Of a DNA stretch of 64,000 nt, positions 51,508 to 59,624 are shown piece after piece. The notes under the pieces were generated by a model that saw nothing but the letters and a program-made list of their open reading frames with translations, was not told where the DNA came from and did not search any database. Both the position numbers and the translations under genes were made by a program. The stretch comes from Piscicoccus intestinalis NBRC 104926 (lineage in GTDB: Bacteria > Actinomycetota > Actinomycetes > Actinomycetales > Dermatophilaceae). The stretch lies in assembly GCF_001515525.1 (NCBI RefSeq), contig NZ_BCNQ01000005.1, positions 1 through 64,000 on the forward strand, given 5' to 3'. The number at the start of each line of letters is the position of its first letter. Positions within the stretch are counted from its first letter, which is position 1.

Positions 51508-52482
51508 TCATTCGTAGAGCACGTACTCCGGGCGCGGCGTGAGGGCCAGCACCTCCTGCGGCGTCATGAGCTTCCAGCTGGGGCGGGCGGTATCCTCTTG
51601 GTAGAACAGCTTGAACCCGGGGTGCACATGGGCGGGCTTGACCTTCATGATCGCGTTCCACGTCTCGGTCTTCATCGACTTGGAGCCGATGCCGTCGACG
51701 CTGACGATGTTGACGACGCCCGGGTGCTGCTTGAGGTTCTCCGGGCCGCGCACCCAGTTGGTGCGGATCATGTGGTAGAGCACGACCTTGTCCGGCAGGT
51801 CGTTGTCCTTGACGAGCTTGGAGACGTACTGGTTGACCTGGTCGAGCTCGGTGCCGCTCGTCGAGCCGAAGGTGCGCATCGGCTCCTGGTTGGGGCCCAT
51901 CCGCCACTCGGGGTCCATGGCGAGGCCGACGTCGGGCTCCTTGAGGAACTTCTCGTAGGCCTTGACCTCGGTCGGGAAGTCGGAGCGGCCGGGCTGGATG
52001 GCCAGCAGCAGGTAGCCGTCGACCTTGCGCACCGCGTCGAGGTGCTCCTGAATCTTCGCGTCGGTCGAGCGCGTGCGGCACTTCGGGGCGTTCTTGCAGG
52101 GGTGCACCATCGTGGCGATGTACTCGAGGGTCGGCATGATCTTGCGACCGTCGACGGCGTAGGGCTTGGCCCGCTCGATGATCTCCTTCATCCGGTCGTC
52201 GATGTCGCCGACGCCCGCGCGGCCCAGGCCCGGGCCGCTGCCGATGATGCCCGAGTAGCCGACGAGCCGGTAGGTCGGGAAGATCTGACGACCGCCGCCG
52301 GGCAGTTCCTTCGGCGTGGGCGTGGGGGTCGGCGACTGCTCATCGACCTGAGCGTTGACGGGCATCCCGGTGCCGTTGGCGGTGGGATTCTCGGGGGCGA
52401 TCGAACAGGCGCTCAGCGCGAGGGCGCCGACCGCGCTCACGCTCACCAGCACGGGGGCGACGGCTCGCCGACGGGTCCTCAT
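51508..52482 (-). CDS. Putative lipoprotein of unknown function
   Basis: The 324-residue protein starts at ATG 52482 behind AAGGAG. A signal peptide with lipobox (VSAVGALALSAC, lipidated Cys near residue 26) is followed by a Thr/Pro-rich linker and a ~260-residue domain. The domain contains FPTYRLVGYSGIIGSGPGLG, LLLAIQPGRSDFPTEVKAYE, VGLAMDPEWRM and LYHMIRTNWVRGPENLKQHP. The alternation of strands and helices with acidic/histidine ends suggests a TIM-barrel-like fold, but I do not recognise the family. It should be anchored on the outer face of the membrane. Confidence 0.7.
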   Translation of the reverse strand: MRTRRRAVAPVLVSVSAVGALALSACSIAPENPTANGTGMPVNAQVDEQSPTPTPTPKELPGGGRQIFPTYRLVGYSGIIGSGPGLGRAGVGDIDDRMKEIIERAKPYAVDGRKIMPTLEYIATMVHPCKNAPKCRTRSTDAKIQEHLDAVRKVDGYLLLAIQPGRSDFPTEVKAYEKFLKEPDVGLAMDPEWRMGPNQEPMRTFGSTSGTELDQVNQYVSKLVKDNDLPDKVVLYHMIRTNWVRGPENLKQHPGVVNIVSVDGIGSKSMKTETWNAIMKVKPAHVHPGFKLFYQEDTARPSWKLMTPQEVLALTPRPEYVLYE

Positions 52483-52777
52483 GTCGCTCCTTACACATCG
52501 ACCGGTGTCGCGCGCCATCGTATGGCGGCGCTCGCCGAGCGCCCGGGACCGACCCGCGCAACGGGAATACGGACAATCCGCGCCGCGCGGACGCACGACC
52601 GCGGGACGGGCACCCCCTCGCCCCGGCGCAGCGGGCCCCCGGCTCGGGAGGCACCCTCGGGAAAATCGCCATATCGACGATCCCGATCCGTCGATCGAGG
52701 GTGAATCCCCTGGTCAGCGCGCGGCGCCGGGGCGTCGCGATCGTCGATTCGGTGAATCCTTCGCCGGCAACGCAGGG

Positions 52778-53779
52778 TTAGGCCGCCCTGCCGGTTCCGT
52801 ATCCGTGCGCCCGACGCACGTACGCCGCTGCCCTGGCCATGCTGCGAACCCACTCAGGTTTGTCCAAAACCTGGGACAGCGTGACAGGCAGAACCAGCCA
52901 GTCGCGCCCGGTCAGCTCCGCATAACGCGTCAGGTCAGCCTCGAAATCCGATGGGCTGCCGTGGAATTCGTAACTGTTTGCCTCGAAGACGATGCGCCGC
53001 AGCGGATCCCCGAGATCGGCGAGCGCGGCGAAGCCGTCGCCGCTGATCTCGAGCTGCGGCACCAGGGTCAGCTCGGACACGTCGAGCAGAACGGCCCGGA
53101 GGGCGGATTCGAACGGGTTGGCCGCGCGCGGGTCGGCACAGGCACCGACCCGACGCACCTGCGCCGCGTTGACCCCGCCGCCGGCGGCCGTGGCTTGCAC
53201 CAGCTCGCTCGGGCCGACCGCGCCGCTGCGCAGCGCCGAGTCAGCGATGGCGAGCGCCTCGGTGAACGGCAGGTCCCGCGCGCAGTCGGCGACCGTGGCC
53301 AAGGGGCTGCGCACGGCATCCCGCAGTTCGTCCTCCGTCAACACGCTTCGACGGGCGGTCACCACGCACGTGTCGACCCCGACGAGCCCCCGGCGTCCGG
53401 TAGGCAGCGCGATCTCCAGGGTCGACGGCTCCCGCAGAATCGGCCAGTCATGGTGGGCGGCCGCGCAGCGGTGGGAGAGGGCACCGCCACAGGCCTGAGC
53501 CAGCCGGTGCCGCGCGGTCAGCGCCGCGACCTCCTCGGGGGTCGGCTCCTCGTCGTTCCAGGTGGCCCAGGAGCGCGCGAGGCGCCGGTCGCCGAGACGC
53601 GGATCGGCATCGGTCGTCAGGCCGTACCGTCCGTGGCGCAGTCGCCGGATCGAGCCGTCGGCCACCGCCCCGCGCACCGTACCCACCGACGTGGCCGCAA
53701 CGAGCACCGACCGATCGGCCACGCCGCCGGCAGCGACGAGCGCCTCGAGCAGTTCACGGCGGCGGGAGGGGCGGGGCAT
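52778..53779 (-). CDS. AbiEi-type protein with C-terminal DUF559 nuclease-like domain
   Basis: The 333-residue protein has an N-terminal winged helix typical of AbiEi type IV antitoxins (RRELLEALVAAGGVADRSVL, RRLRHGRYGL), a middle transcription-factor-like domain with ALSHRCAAAHHDWPI, and a C-terminal DUF559/Vsr-like part. The last includes FESALRAVLLDVSELTLVPQ, ADLGDPLRRIVFEANSYEFHG (Asp, Glu-x-N instead of E-x-K) and FEADLTRYAELTGRDWLVL. Such fusions are abundant in Actinobacteria and usually stand alone, as here: no AbiEii toxin is adjacent. The start is ATG 53779. A TGTGGATAA box lies 52 bp upstream. Confidence 0.75.
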   Translation of the reverse strand: MPRPSRRRELLEALVAAGGVADRSVLVAATSVGTVRGAVADGSIRRLRHGRYGLTTDADPRLGDRRLARSWATWNDEEPTPEEVAALTARHRLAQACGGALSHRCAAAHHDWPILREPSTLEIALPTGRRGLVGVDTCVVTARRSVLTEDELRDAVRSPLATVADCARDLPFTEALAIADSALRSGAVGPSELVQATAAGGGVNAAQVRRVGACADPRAANPFESALRAVLLDVSELTLVPQLEISGDGFAALADLGDPLRRIVFEANSYEFHGSPSDFEADLTRYAELTGRDWLVLPVTLSQVLDKPEWVRSMARAAAYVRRAHGYGTGRAA

Positions 53780-53920
53780 GCGACGAGCCTGGCGCACCCC
53801 GCGCAACCGTGTCCGAGCGGCGGCGGCTTCTGTGGATAACTCGGCTCGAGGTCGCGGCCGGGTTCCGGCACCGCGCCTCGGCCGACTGAGACCCAGAGCG
53901 GATCTTCCCTCGGGGCTTCG

Positions 53921-53959
53921 CCGGCGCCTCCGGCCGGCGCCTCCGGCCGGCGCCTCCGG
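53921..53959. repeat. 13-bp tandem repeat
   Basis: Three exact copies of CCGGCGCCTCCGG followed by a partial fourth. Each unit is close to palindromic, so the tract can form alternative hairpins. Confidence 0.9.
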
Positions 53960-54140
53960 CCGGCGTCGCCAGACGTGGCCCCGAGCTGCTCAACAAGTAC
54001 GTCGGCGAGACCGTGGTCGGCCGCCGCCGGGCCGGGTCGGCGGCCGGGCCGGTCGAGAGGTATCGCCGGATCGACACTCCCGATGGAGGCTCGAACCACA
54101 AGTGCCCTGCTCGGGCGTCGTCGAACCGGATCGGGATCGT

Positions 54141-54276
54141 CGTTTCGGCGATTCGGCAATTCCGCGATTCCGCGATTCGGCGATTCGGCGATTCGGCGAT
54201 TCGGCGATTCGGCGATTCGGCGATTCGGCGGGTCCACGGGTCCACGGGTCCACGGGTCCGCGGGCCAGCGGGCCAG
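54141..54276. repeat. 8-bp-period tandem array of two linked unit types
   Basis: About 17 consecutive octamers: eleven of the CGATTCGG type (54141-54228, first four varied) run directly into six of the CGGGTCCA type (54229-54276, last two varied to CGGGCCAG). The phase of eight is kept through the change of unit. It ends six bases from the stop of the C26 hydrolase gene. Confidence 0.9.
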
Positions 54277-54282
54277 CGGCCC

Positions 54283-55101
54283 TCAGGCCCCTGACGCCCT
54301 CATCCGGTCGCGGGCGGCGGCGACGAGCGCCGCGAAGAGCCGCGCGTCCGCGCCGTTCTCGGGATGCCACTGCACGGCGAGGGCGAACTGCGCGGGCTCA
54401 CCGCCGGCGCCAGGCGGGCCCGACGTGTCGGCCTCCATCGCCTCCAACGTGCCGTCGGCGGCGAAGGCCGCGGGCCGATAGCCCGGGTGCGCCAGCACCG
54501 ACTGGTGATGGGCGCAGTGGCCCTCGACGACGTCGCCGTGCGGGCTGTGACCCCCGCCGAGGACCGCGGCGAGGCGGGTGTCGGCCACGACGCGGATCTG
54601 GTGCCGACCGAAGGTGCCCGACCCGGGCGCGTGGGCGCCGTGCCCGACGCGGTCGGGCACGTGCTGCTCCAACACGCCGCCCGCCTCGACCGCCATGATC
54701 TGCATGCCCCGGCAGATGCCGAGCAGCGGCAGCTGCGCCGCCCGCGCGGCCCGGGTGAGCAGCAACTCGCTGTGGTCACGGTCCGGCCGCGGCGGTTGGG
54801 TGGCCGGGTGCGGCCGCCGCCCGTAGCGCCCCGGCGCGACGTCCGCGCCGCCGGTGATGATCAGGCCGTCGAGCCGACCCACGAGTTCCTCGGCCAGGCG
54901 TGGAGTCAGATCGGCGCGGGGCGGCACGAGCACCGGCAGCGCCCCGCACGCCTCGACGGCCCGCACGTAGTCGTGCGGTAGGAGGGCGGTGCGCTGGGCG
55001 ACCCACTCGCCCCGGTCGATCGCTTCGACGTAGGTGGTGAGTCCGATGAGAGGCGAGCAGTCGGGTGGGCTCAGGCGACGCGGGTGAACGTCGTGCGCCA
55101 C
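54283..55101 (-). CDS. Class I glutamine amidotransferase-like hydrolase (peptidase C26, PuuD-like)
   Basis: The 272-residue protein resembles gamma-glutamyl-gamma-aminobutyrate hydrolases. It has PLIGLTTYVEAIDRGEWVAQ, DGLIITGGADVAPGRYG, LLGICRGMQIMAVEAGG with the nucleophile Cys, and FALAVQWHPENGADARLF with catalytic His and Glu. HHQSVLAHPGYRPAAFA supplies the family's conserved HHQ motif. The GTG at 55101 is the only in-frame start near the conserved N-terminus; it overlaps the end of the DUF2249 gene by 31 bp, so the two are probably co-transcribed. The substrate is likely a gamma-glutamyl amide from polyamine or related catabolism. Confidence 0.85.
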   Translation of the reverse strand: MAHDVHPRRLSPPDCSPLIGLTTYVEAIDRGEWVAQRTALLPHDYVRAVEACGALPVLVPPRADLTPRLAEELVGRLDGLIITGGADVAPGRYGRRPHPATQPPRPDRDHSELLLTRAARAAQLPLLGICRGMQIMAVEAGGVLEQHVPDRVGHGAHAPGSGTFGRHQIRVVADTRLAAVLGGGHSPHGDVVEGHCAHHQSVLAHPGYRPAAFAADGTLEAMEADTSGPPGAGGEPAQFALAVQWHPENGADARLFAALVAAARDRMRASGA

Positions 55102-55361
55102 TCGTCGTCGCTCTCGCTACTGCCTGCCTCGACGAGGTACTGGCCGCCGAACTGGCCTTCGATGAGCGTGCGCACGAGGTCCGGCGACTCGTCGGTGATG
55201 ATGGTGGCGCCGCCTCCGGGAGTCAGCCCGATGAGCACCCCGAAGATCGCCGCCTGCCGGATCTGCGGATCGATCGTCCGCGCGTCGAGCTCCGGCACAC
55301 GGCGCGCCCCGGAGCCGCATCCGCCCGCTCCACAGCCGCAACCTCCACATTCGGCGCTCAA
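55071..55361 (-). CDS. DUF2249 domain protein with Cys/Gly-rich N-terminus
   Basis: The 96-residue protein (TTG 55361 behind GGGAGG; ATG 55400 is an alternative) begins with a striking cysteine-rich stretch CGGCGCGAGGCG, a potential metal site. The DUF2249 fold follows: VPELDARTIDPQIRQAAIFG, LTPGGGATIITDESPDLVRT and EWRTTFTRVA. DUF2249 proteins commonly accompany respiratory and nitrogen-oxide genes. It is divergent from a Cys-containing regulator across ~57 bp and upstream of the C26 hydrolase gene on the same strand. Confidence 0.7.
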   Translation of the reverse strand: MSAECGGCGCGAGGCGSGARRVPELDARTIDPQIRQAAIFGVLIGLTPGGGATIITDESPDLVRTLIEGQFGGQYLVEAGSSESDDEWRTTFTRVA

Positions 55362-55418
55362 AATAACCTCCCGGCGCTCGATAATCGCACGGCGCGACAT
55401 TGTAAATACACTGGTCTG

Positions 55419-56231
55419 GTGACCGAAACGTCCGACGCCACCGTGGCGGGGCTGGGGCCTCGACCGGTGCGTCTCAACCACGATCCCACGACCCAGCTGT
55501 CCGCAGCCAGGACGGGGGTCCTCGACGCCTTGTCGGAGACGACGGAGCCGGTCACAGTGCAACAGCTCTCCGCGGGGCTGGGGCAGCACACCAACACGGT
55601 GCGCGAGCATCTCGACGCCCTCGTCGCCATGGGGCTGGCCAACCGCATCCCCGGGGTCGCCACCGGCCGGGGGCGGCCGCCGATCCACTACCGCGCGGTG
55701 CCACCGGAGCGGTCCCGCCCGCAGCTGCGCGAGTACGCCACGCTCGCGTCGGTGCTCGCCGAACAGATCAGCCGCACGAGCCGCGACCCCGTCGGCGACG
55801 CGATCGCCGCCGGGCTCCTGTGGGGTAATGCCCTCGGCGCCAAGGGACCGGACGGCCGCGAGGGTGCCCGCAGCCGCACGATCGAGGTCATCGACAGCCT
55901 GGGGTTCGATCCGGCGGAGCGCCCCGACGGCTCGGTCGACCTGCGGCAATGCCCGCTGCTGGAGGCCGCCAAGCAGAACCCGACGATCGTCTGCGGCGTG
56001 CATCTCGGCATGGCGCAGGCCCTGCACATGGCCCACGGCGCCCCGGCAGAAGAGGTCTCGCTGGAGCCGTTCGCCAAGACCGGCGCGTGCATCCTGCGGT
56101 TCCGCCAGAACGGCTCCGCCGGACCGGCCTTCGTTCTCCCACCCGCCGATACCAGCGCGGATGCCAGCGCGGATGCGACGGCGAGCCGCACGAGCCCCGC
56201 AACTGCCGACCCGGGCGAGTCACGGAACTGA
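55419..56231 (+). CDS. ArsR/COG2345-type regulator with C-terminal cysteine sensor region
   Basis: The 270-residue protein starts at GTG 55419. The N-terminal winged helix (GVLDALSETTEPVTVQQLSA, HTNTVREHLDALVAMGLANR) is followed by a ~120-residue domain with LRQCPLLEAAKQNPTIVCGVHLGM and FAKTGACILRF. The three spaced cysteines resemble SufR-like and COG2345 regulators that bind a metal or an Fe-S cluster. The gene is divergent from the DUF2249 gene, whose promoter it probably controls. The promoter-like ATTGTAAATACAC lies between them. The C-terminal ~40 residues are Ala/Ser/Thr-rich and probably disordered. Confidence 0.75.
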   Translation: MTETSDATVAGLGPRPVRLNHDPTTQLSAARTGVLDALSETTEPVTVQQLSAGLGQHTNTVREHLDALVAMGLANRIPGVATGRGRPPIHYRAVPPERSRPQLREYATLASVLAEQISRTSRDPVGDAIAAGLLWGNALGAKGPDGREGARSRTIEVIDSLGFDPAERPDGSVDLRQCPLLEAAKQNPTIVCGVHLGMAQALHMAHGAPAEEVSLEPFAKTGACILRFRQNGSAGPAFVLPPADTSADASADATASRTSPATADPGESRN

Positions 56232-56363
56232 CAGACTGATACCTGCCACCGGGCTGCGACACTGGGACCGGTCAAGTCCTACGCCACCGGCGAGGGGTCG
56301 TCGAGGCGTCGGGCGGGCCAGACGATGACGCCTACCGCAAGACGACCAACGAGGTGCTTCACG

Positions 56364-56963
56364 ATGCTCGTGCGCGAGATCATGACCTGCCCGGCTTTCA
56401 GCGTGCACAGGGAGTCCTCCCTGAACGAGGCCCTGCAACTCATGGCAGAGCGCAAGGTCACCTCGTTGCCGGTCGTCGACGACGAGGACGTGCTCGTCGG
56501 GGTGCTCAGCGAGATCGATCTGCTGCGCCGCGCGGTGGAGGCCGATCGCCGGGCCCACGCGACGCCCGTGCACGAGAGCGAACCGCTGCCGGAGTCGGTC
56601 GGCGAGATCATGACGCCGAACCCGCGCACGACGACCGAGAGCAGCGACGTCGCAGACCTCATCACGTTGTTCACGACGAGCAGCTTCAAGAGCCTGCCGG
56701 TGGTGCGGGGCCGCCGGCTCATCGGCGTCATCAGCCGCAGCGACGTCATCCGCGCGCTGTGGCGCAGCGACGAGGAACTCACCGCCGACCTGCGCGCGGT
56801 CTTCCACGACTACGGCCAGGACAGCTGGAACATCGAGGTCCATCACGGCGTCGTCCAGGTGACCGGCACGGGCACCACCCGCGAACGCGACATCGCCGCG
56901 GCGATCGCGCACTCCGTGCTCGGCGTGCGTCGGGTGCACGTCACACCACCCGTCGAGGCCTGA
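56364..56963 (+). CDS. CBS-pair and BON domain protein
   Basis: The 199-residue protein has two CBS domains (REIMTCPAFSVHRESSLNEA / TSLPVVDDEDVLVGVLSEID and GEIMTPNPRTTTESSDVADL / SLPVVRGRRLIGVISRSDVI) and a C-terminal BON-like domain (WNIEVHHGVVQVTGTGTTRE). CBS pairs bind adenine nucleotides and BON domains bind phospholipids or other surfaces; actinobacterial CBS-BON proteins are often induced in hypoxia or dormancy. ATG 56364 is preferred (MLVREIMT); ATG-less upstream extension to 56325 is possible. It is just upstream of a two-component pair on the same strand. Confidence 0.85.
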   Translation: MLVREIMTCPAFSVHRESSLNEALQLMAERKVTSLPVVDDEDVLVGVLSEIDLLRRAVEADRRAHATPVHESEPLPESVGEIMTPNPRTTTESSDVADLITLFTTSSFKSLPVVRGRRLIGVISRSDVIRALWRSDEELTADLRAVFHDYGQDSWNIEVHHGVVQVTGTGTTRERDIAAAIAHSVLGVRRVHVTPPVEA

Positions 56964-56975
56964 ACGCGGCCGGCT

Positions 56976-58328
56976 GTGGGGTTCGACGGGTACGACGAGC
57001 CTGAGCGACGCTCGCGGGCGCGGCGGTCGAGCCGCACGCCATCGGTCTCCGGACCGGCCTGGCGCGTGCTGCGGCGCCTGTTGTTTCCGCGCCCCGAGAC
57101 GACCCTGGCCGGGTTGGACCGGGTGTTCCTGTACATCGTGCTCGCGCTGCGCACCATCGACGTCACCAAGCTGATCCCCGCGGTGCTCGGCACCGCCGGC
57201 CGCTCCCCGCAGCCGGCGCTCAGCCTCGGGCTGGGCACCCTGTTCGTCGTGTGGAGCGCGGTGCTCATCGTCATCGGCCTGCGGGACGGCTCGCTGGGTC
57301 GGCGCGGCTGGCTCGTCAAGGTCGACGTGCTCATCAGCTGCGTGTGTCTGCTCGCGGTGCTCGTCATCACGCCGCCGGAGCTGCGCATCAGCCAGTGGGA
57401 CGCCTGGGGCGGTTCGGTGACGTACACGTCGGCGCTGTTCGCGGGCATGGCCCTCAAGCGGCACCGCAGCCGGCTGCTCGCGGCGCTGCTGCTGTGGGTG
57501 TGCGCGGTGATCCCGACCGGTTTCGTCTCCGGGCACCCCGACATCGTGCTCATCGGCTGGACGAATTCGCTGGTGTACCCGGCCTACACGGCGGTGGGCT
57601 GGCTGGTCTCGGACTACTTCCGGCGGGTGGCGGAGGCCACCGACGAGGCGCGCCGGCTCGCGACGGAGGCGGCGGCACGGTCCGCGGCCGAGGCGGAGGC
57701 AGCCCGGCACCGGGCGCTGCTACACGACCAGGCCACGATCCTCGACCTCGTGGCCCGGGGCATCGAGGACCCGACGCTCGCCGACTCCGAGCGGCGGCAG
57801 GCGGCGGTGGAGGCCCGCAAGGTCGCCGCGTTCATGACCGAGCCGCCGCTGACGACGGCGCCCGCGCAGGACACTGACCTGGCGTCGCTGGCCCGGGCGG
57901 ACGCGCACGACTTCGCCGATCTCAACCCGGTGGTCAGCGTCGACCTGGCCGAGGGCACCGTGGTGCGCGCGTCGGTCGCGACCGTCGTCGGCTCGGCGCT
58001 GACGACCCTGCTGCACAACGTGCGCCGGCACGCGCAGTCCGACCTGTGCGTCATTCACGCCGACGCCGACGCGGGCGCCTGGGAGCTGACGGTGCGTGAC
58101 GACGGAGTCGGTTTCGACCGTGAGAACAGCCGCATCGGCTACGGGCTCGGCGAGCTCGTCGAGCGGGCCAGCACCCGCGCGGGCCTCGACGTGCGGGTGG
58201 AGTCGGCGCCGGGCGAGGGCACGACGGTGACGCTGCGCGGAGGCCCGGAGACCACCGTGCGAGAAGAGCGCGCGTCGGGTGAGTCGATGACGGGGCCGAA
58301 GGGACGAGCGACGCTGTGGTCCTCCTGA
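56976..58328 (+). CDS. Membrane-bound sensor histidine kinase
   Basis: The 450-residue protein starts at GTG 56976, 12 bases after the CBS-BON gene. About six membrane segments occupy residues 45-205 (RVFLYIVLALRTIDVTKLIP, TLFVVWSAVLIVIGL, VDVLISCVCLLAVLVI and others). A coiled linker (EATDEARRLATEAAARSAAE) precedes HRALLHDQATILDLVARG with the likely phospho-accepting His. The HATPase domain follows (LTTLLHNVRRHAQSD N box, VRDDGVGFDRENSRIGYGLG G boxes). It overlaps the downstream response regulator frame and surely works with it. The stimulus is unknown. Confidence 0.85.
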   Translation: MGFDGYDEPERRSRARRSSRTPSVSGPAWRVLRRLLFPRPETTLAGLDRVFLYIVLALRTIDVTKLIPAVLGTAGRSPQPALSLGLGTLFVVWSAVLIVIGLRDGSLGRRGWLVKVDVLISCVCLLAVLVITPPELRISQWDAWGGSVTYTSALFAGMALKRHRSRLLAALLLWVCAVIPTGFVSGHPDIVLIGWTNSLVYPAYTAVGWLVSDYFRRVAEATDEARRLATEAAARSAAEAEAARHRALLHDQATILDLVARGIEDPTLADSERRQAAVEARKVAAFMTEPPLTTAPAQDTDLASLARADAHDFADLNPVVSVDLAEGTVVRASVATVVGSALTTLLHNVRRHAQSDLCVIHADADAGAWELTVRDDGVGFDRENSRIGYGLGELVERASTRAGLDVRVESAPGEGTTVTLRGGPETTVREERASGESMTGPKGRATLWSS

Positions 58329-58594
58329 CGGCGCGGCCGGGAGCCGCGAGAGCGGCCCGAGTGGCTGGCGAGGCCCCGGGACTTTCCTGGGTAGGCAGAC
58401 GACCCTGCAGCGGTCAAGATATCCAGGTGGCCGCAGGAGACACGGGAACCACTCCCCCCGGGGGGCGAGGCAATCGCCACGCGCCGGAACACGATCCGCG
58501 ATCCGGCCGCGCCCTGGACACAGGCCCGGAGACGGGTGGGCCGGCCGCCGAGGAGCAGCGTCGCCGACCTGCCGGGGCACCGTTGATCTTCGGC

Positions 58595-59392
58595 ATGGGT
58601 GCGTCTCCCGGTCGGCACTCCGCGCGCCGATCGGCCTCCGGCGGGTCGGGCGGTTCGGGCGGGATGGCGCGCGGCTCGGCACCGGACCGGCTCTCGATGT
58701 CGGGGATGCCGTCGTGGTACAGCTCGGACGGGCCGCGCTCGAGCGACGACGTGACGGTGGCCTGCGTCGACGACGACACGCTCATCCGGGAGGGCGTGGC
58801 GCGGCTGCTGCCCGGGCTGCGGGTGGTGGCGACCTACGAGACGGTGGAGGCACTCATCGAGGCGCAGCCGTCGGTGGATGTCGTGCTGCTGGATCTGTGG
58901 CTGCGGGAGCCGGACGGCGACGCGGGTCTGCGCCAGGGGGCGTCGGGAGTGACGACGGTGCACCGCGCGGGTTACCGGGCGCTGATCTACACGAACGAGC
59001 GGCGCCGAGAGGTGCTCGCGGGTTGTCTCGCCTCCGGTGCCCTGGGCGTCATCCACAAGTCGGAGTCGCTGGAGACGATCGTCGACGCGGTGCGTCGCGT
59101 GGCCATCGGTCAGGTCGTCATCACGACGGCCCTGGCCGGCCTGGCCGAGGTCGTCGAGCGCCGCGGCGGCATGCCGCACCTTTCACCGCGCCAGGTGGAC
59201 GTGCTGCGCGGCCGAGCCCGCGGTGAGACGTACAAGTCGATCGCGACCAGGCTCGACATCGCGCCGAAGACCGCCGAGGAGTACATGGGCGAGGTGACCC
59301 GCCGGTTCTCCGACTTCCTGTGCAACCACTCCGCCGCCGACCTCGAACGGCACCTGGGCATCGGGTTCGGCGACCTGCTCAGCGATCGCTGA
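58595..59392 (+). CDS. NarL/LuxR-type response regulator
   Basis: The receiver domain has [13 protein letters not shown] (acidic pair), [10 protein letters not shown] (phosphorylated Asp), ALIYTNERR and GVIHKSE (Lys). The C-terminal LuxR-type helix-turn-helix is [20 protein letters not shown] with [12 protein letters not shown]. The start is uncertain: the frame is open back to 58316, inside the kinase gene, but the first ~90 residues would be low-complexity. ATG 58595 is a compromise; ATG 58664 or 58697 also precede the receiver. It is the partner of the upstream kinase. Likely targets, given the neighbourhood, are katA or the nar genes, but no binding sites could be shown. Confidence 0.8.
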   Translation: MGASPGRHSARRSASGGSGGSGGMARGSAPDRLSMSGMPSWYSSDGPRSSDDVTVACVDDDTLIREGVARLLPGLRVVATYETVEALIEAQPSVDVVLLDLWLREPDGDAGLRQGASGVTTVHRAGYRALIYTNERRREVLAGCLASGALGVIHKSESLETIVDAVRRVAIGQVVITTALAGLAEVVERRGGMPHLSPRQVDVLRGRARGETYKSIATRLDIAPKTAEEYMGEVTRRFSDFLCNHSAADLERHLGIGFGDLLSDR

Positions 59393-59624
59393 GCACGCCG
59401 ACCCGCGGCCACGGAGCCGTAGTCAGCTAAGGCTAAGTTTTCTGGATTCATTCAAGTCCTGCGGCTACCGTGGGGTGCGAGGGCGGCTCGTGCTCATCGA
59501 CGAGCACACGAGGCCCCGGGGCATCGGCCGAATCGCGGTGCCCCCCAACCTCGGTCGCGCAGCACCTGGGAGTCGCCGCGTGGGCCGCCCACGGAAACCG
59601 CACGATGACGAAGGAGAGCACCCC
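59393..59624 (+). promoter_or_regulatory. katA promoter region
   Basis: No gene is present. An AT-rich patch at 59421-59455 contains the direct repeat GCTAAGGCTAAG followed by TTTTCTGGATTCATTCAAG, unusual in this GC-rich background and a likely promoter or metal-regulator (Fur/DtxR-like) site. AAGGAGAG stands before the katA ATG at 59625. Confidence 0.4.

Larger units (their letters stand above)
53780..54282. other. Repeat-rich gene-free region
   Basis: The ~500 bp between the AbiEi-type gene and the C26 hydrolase gene contain no convincing gene. They hold a TGTGGATAA box (53831-53839), a 13-bp tandem repeat (53921-53959) and a long 8-bp-period array (54141-54276). Apparent reading frames across the arrays encode only periodic low-complexity peptides. 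Confidence 0.6.

Noticed and set aside
54141-54276. CRISPR array
   Set aside because: The repeat unit is 8 bp with no spacers and no cas genes nearby; it is a simple tandem array.
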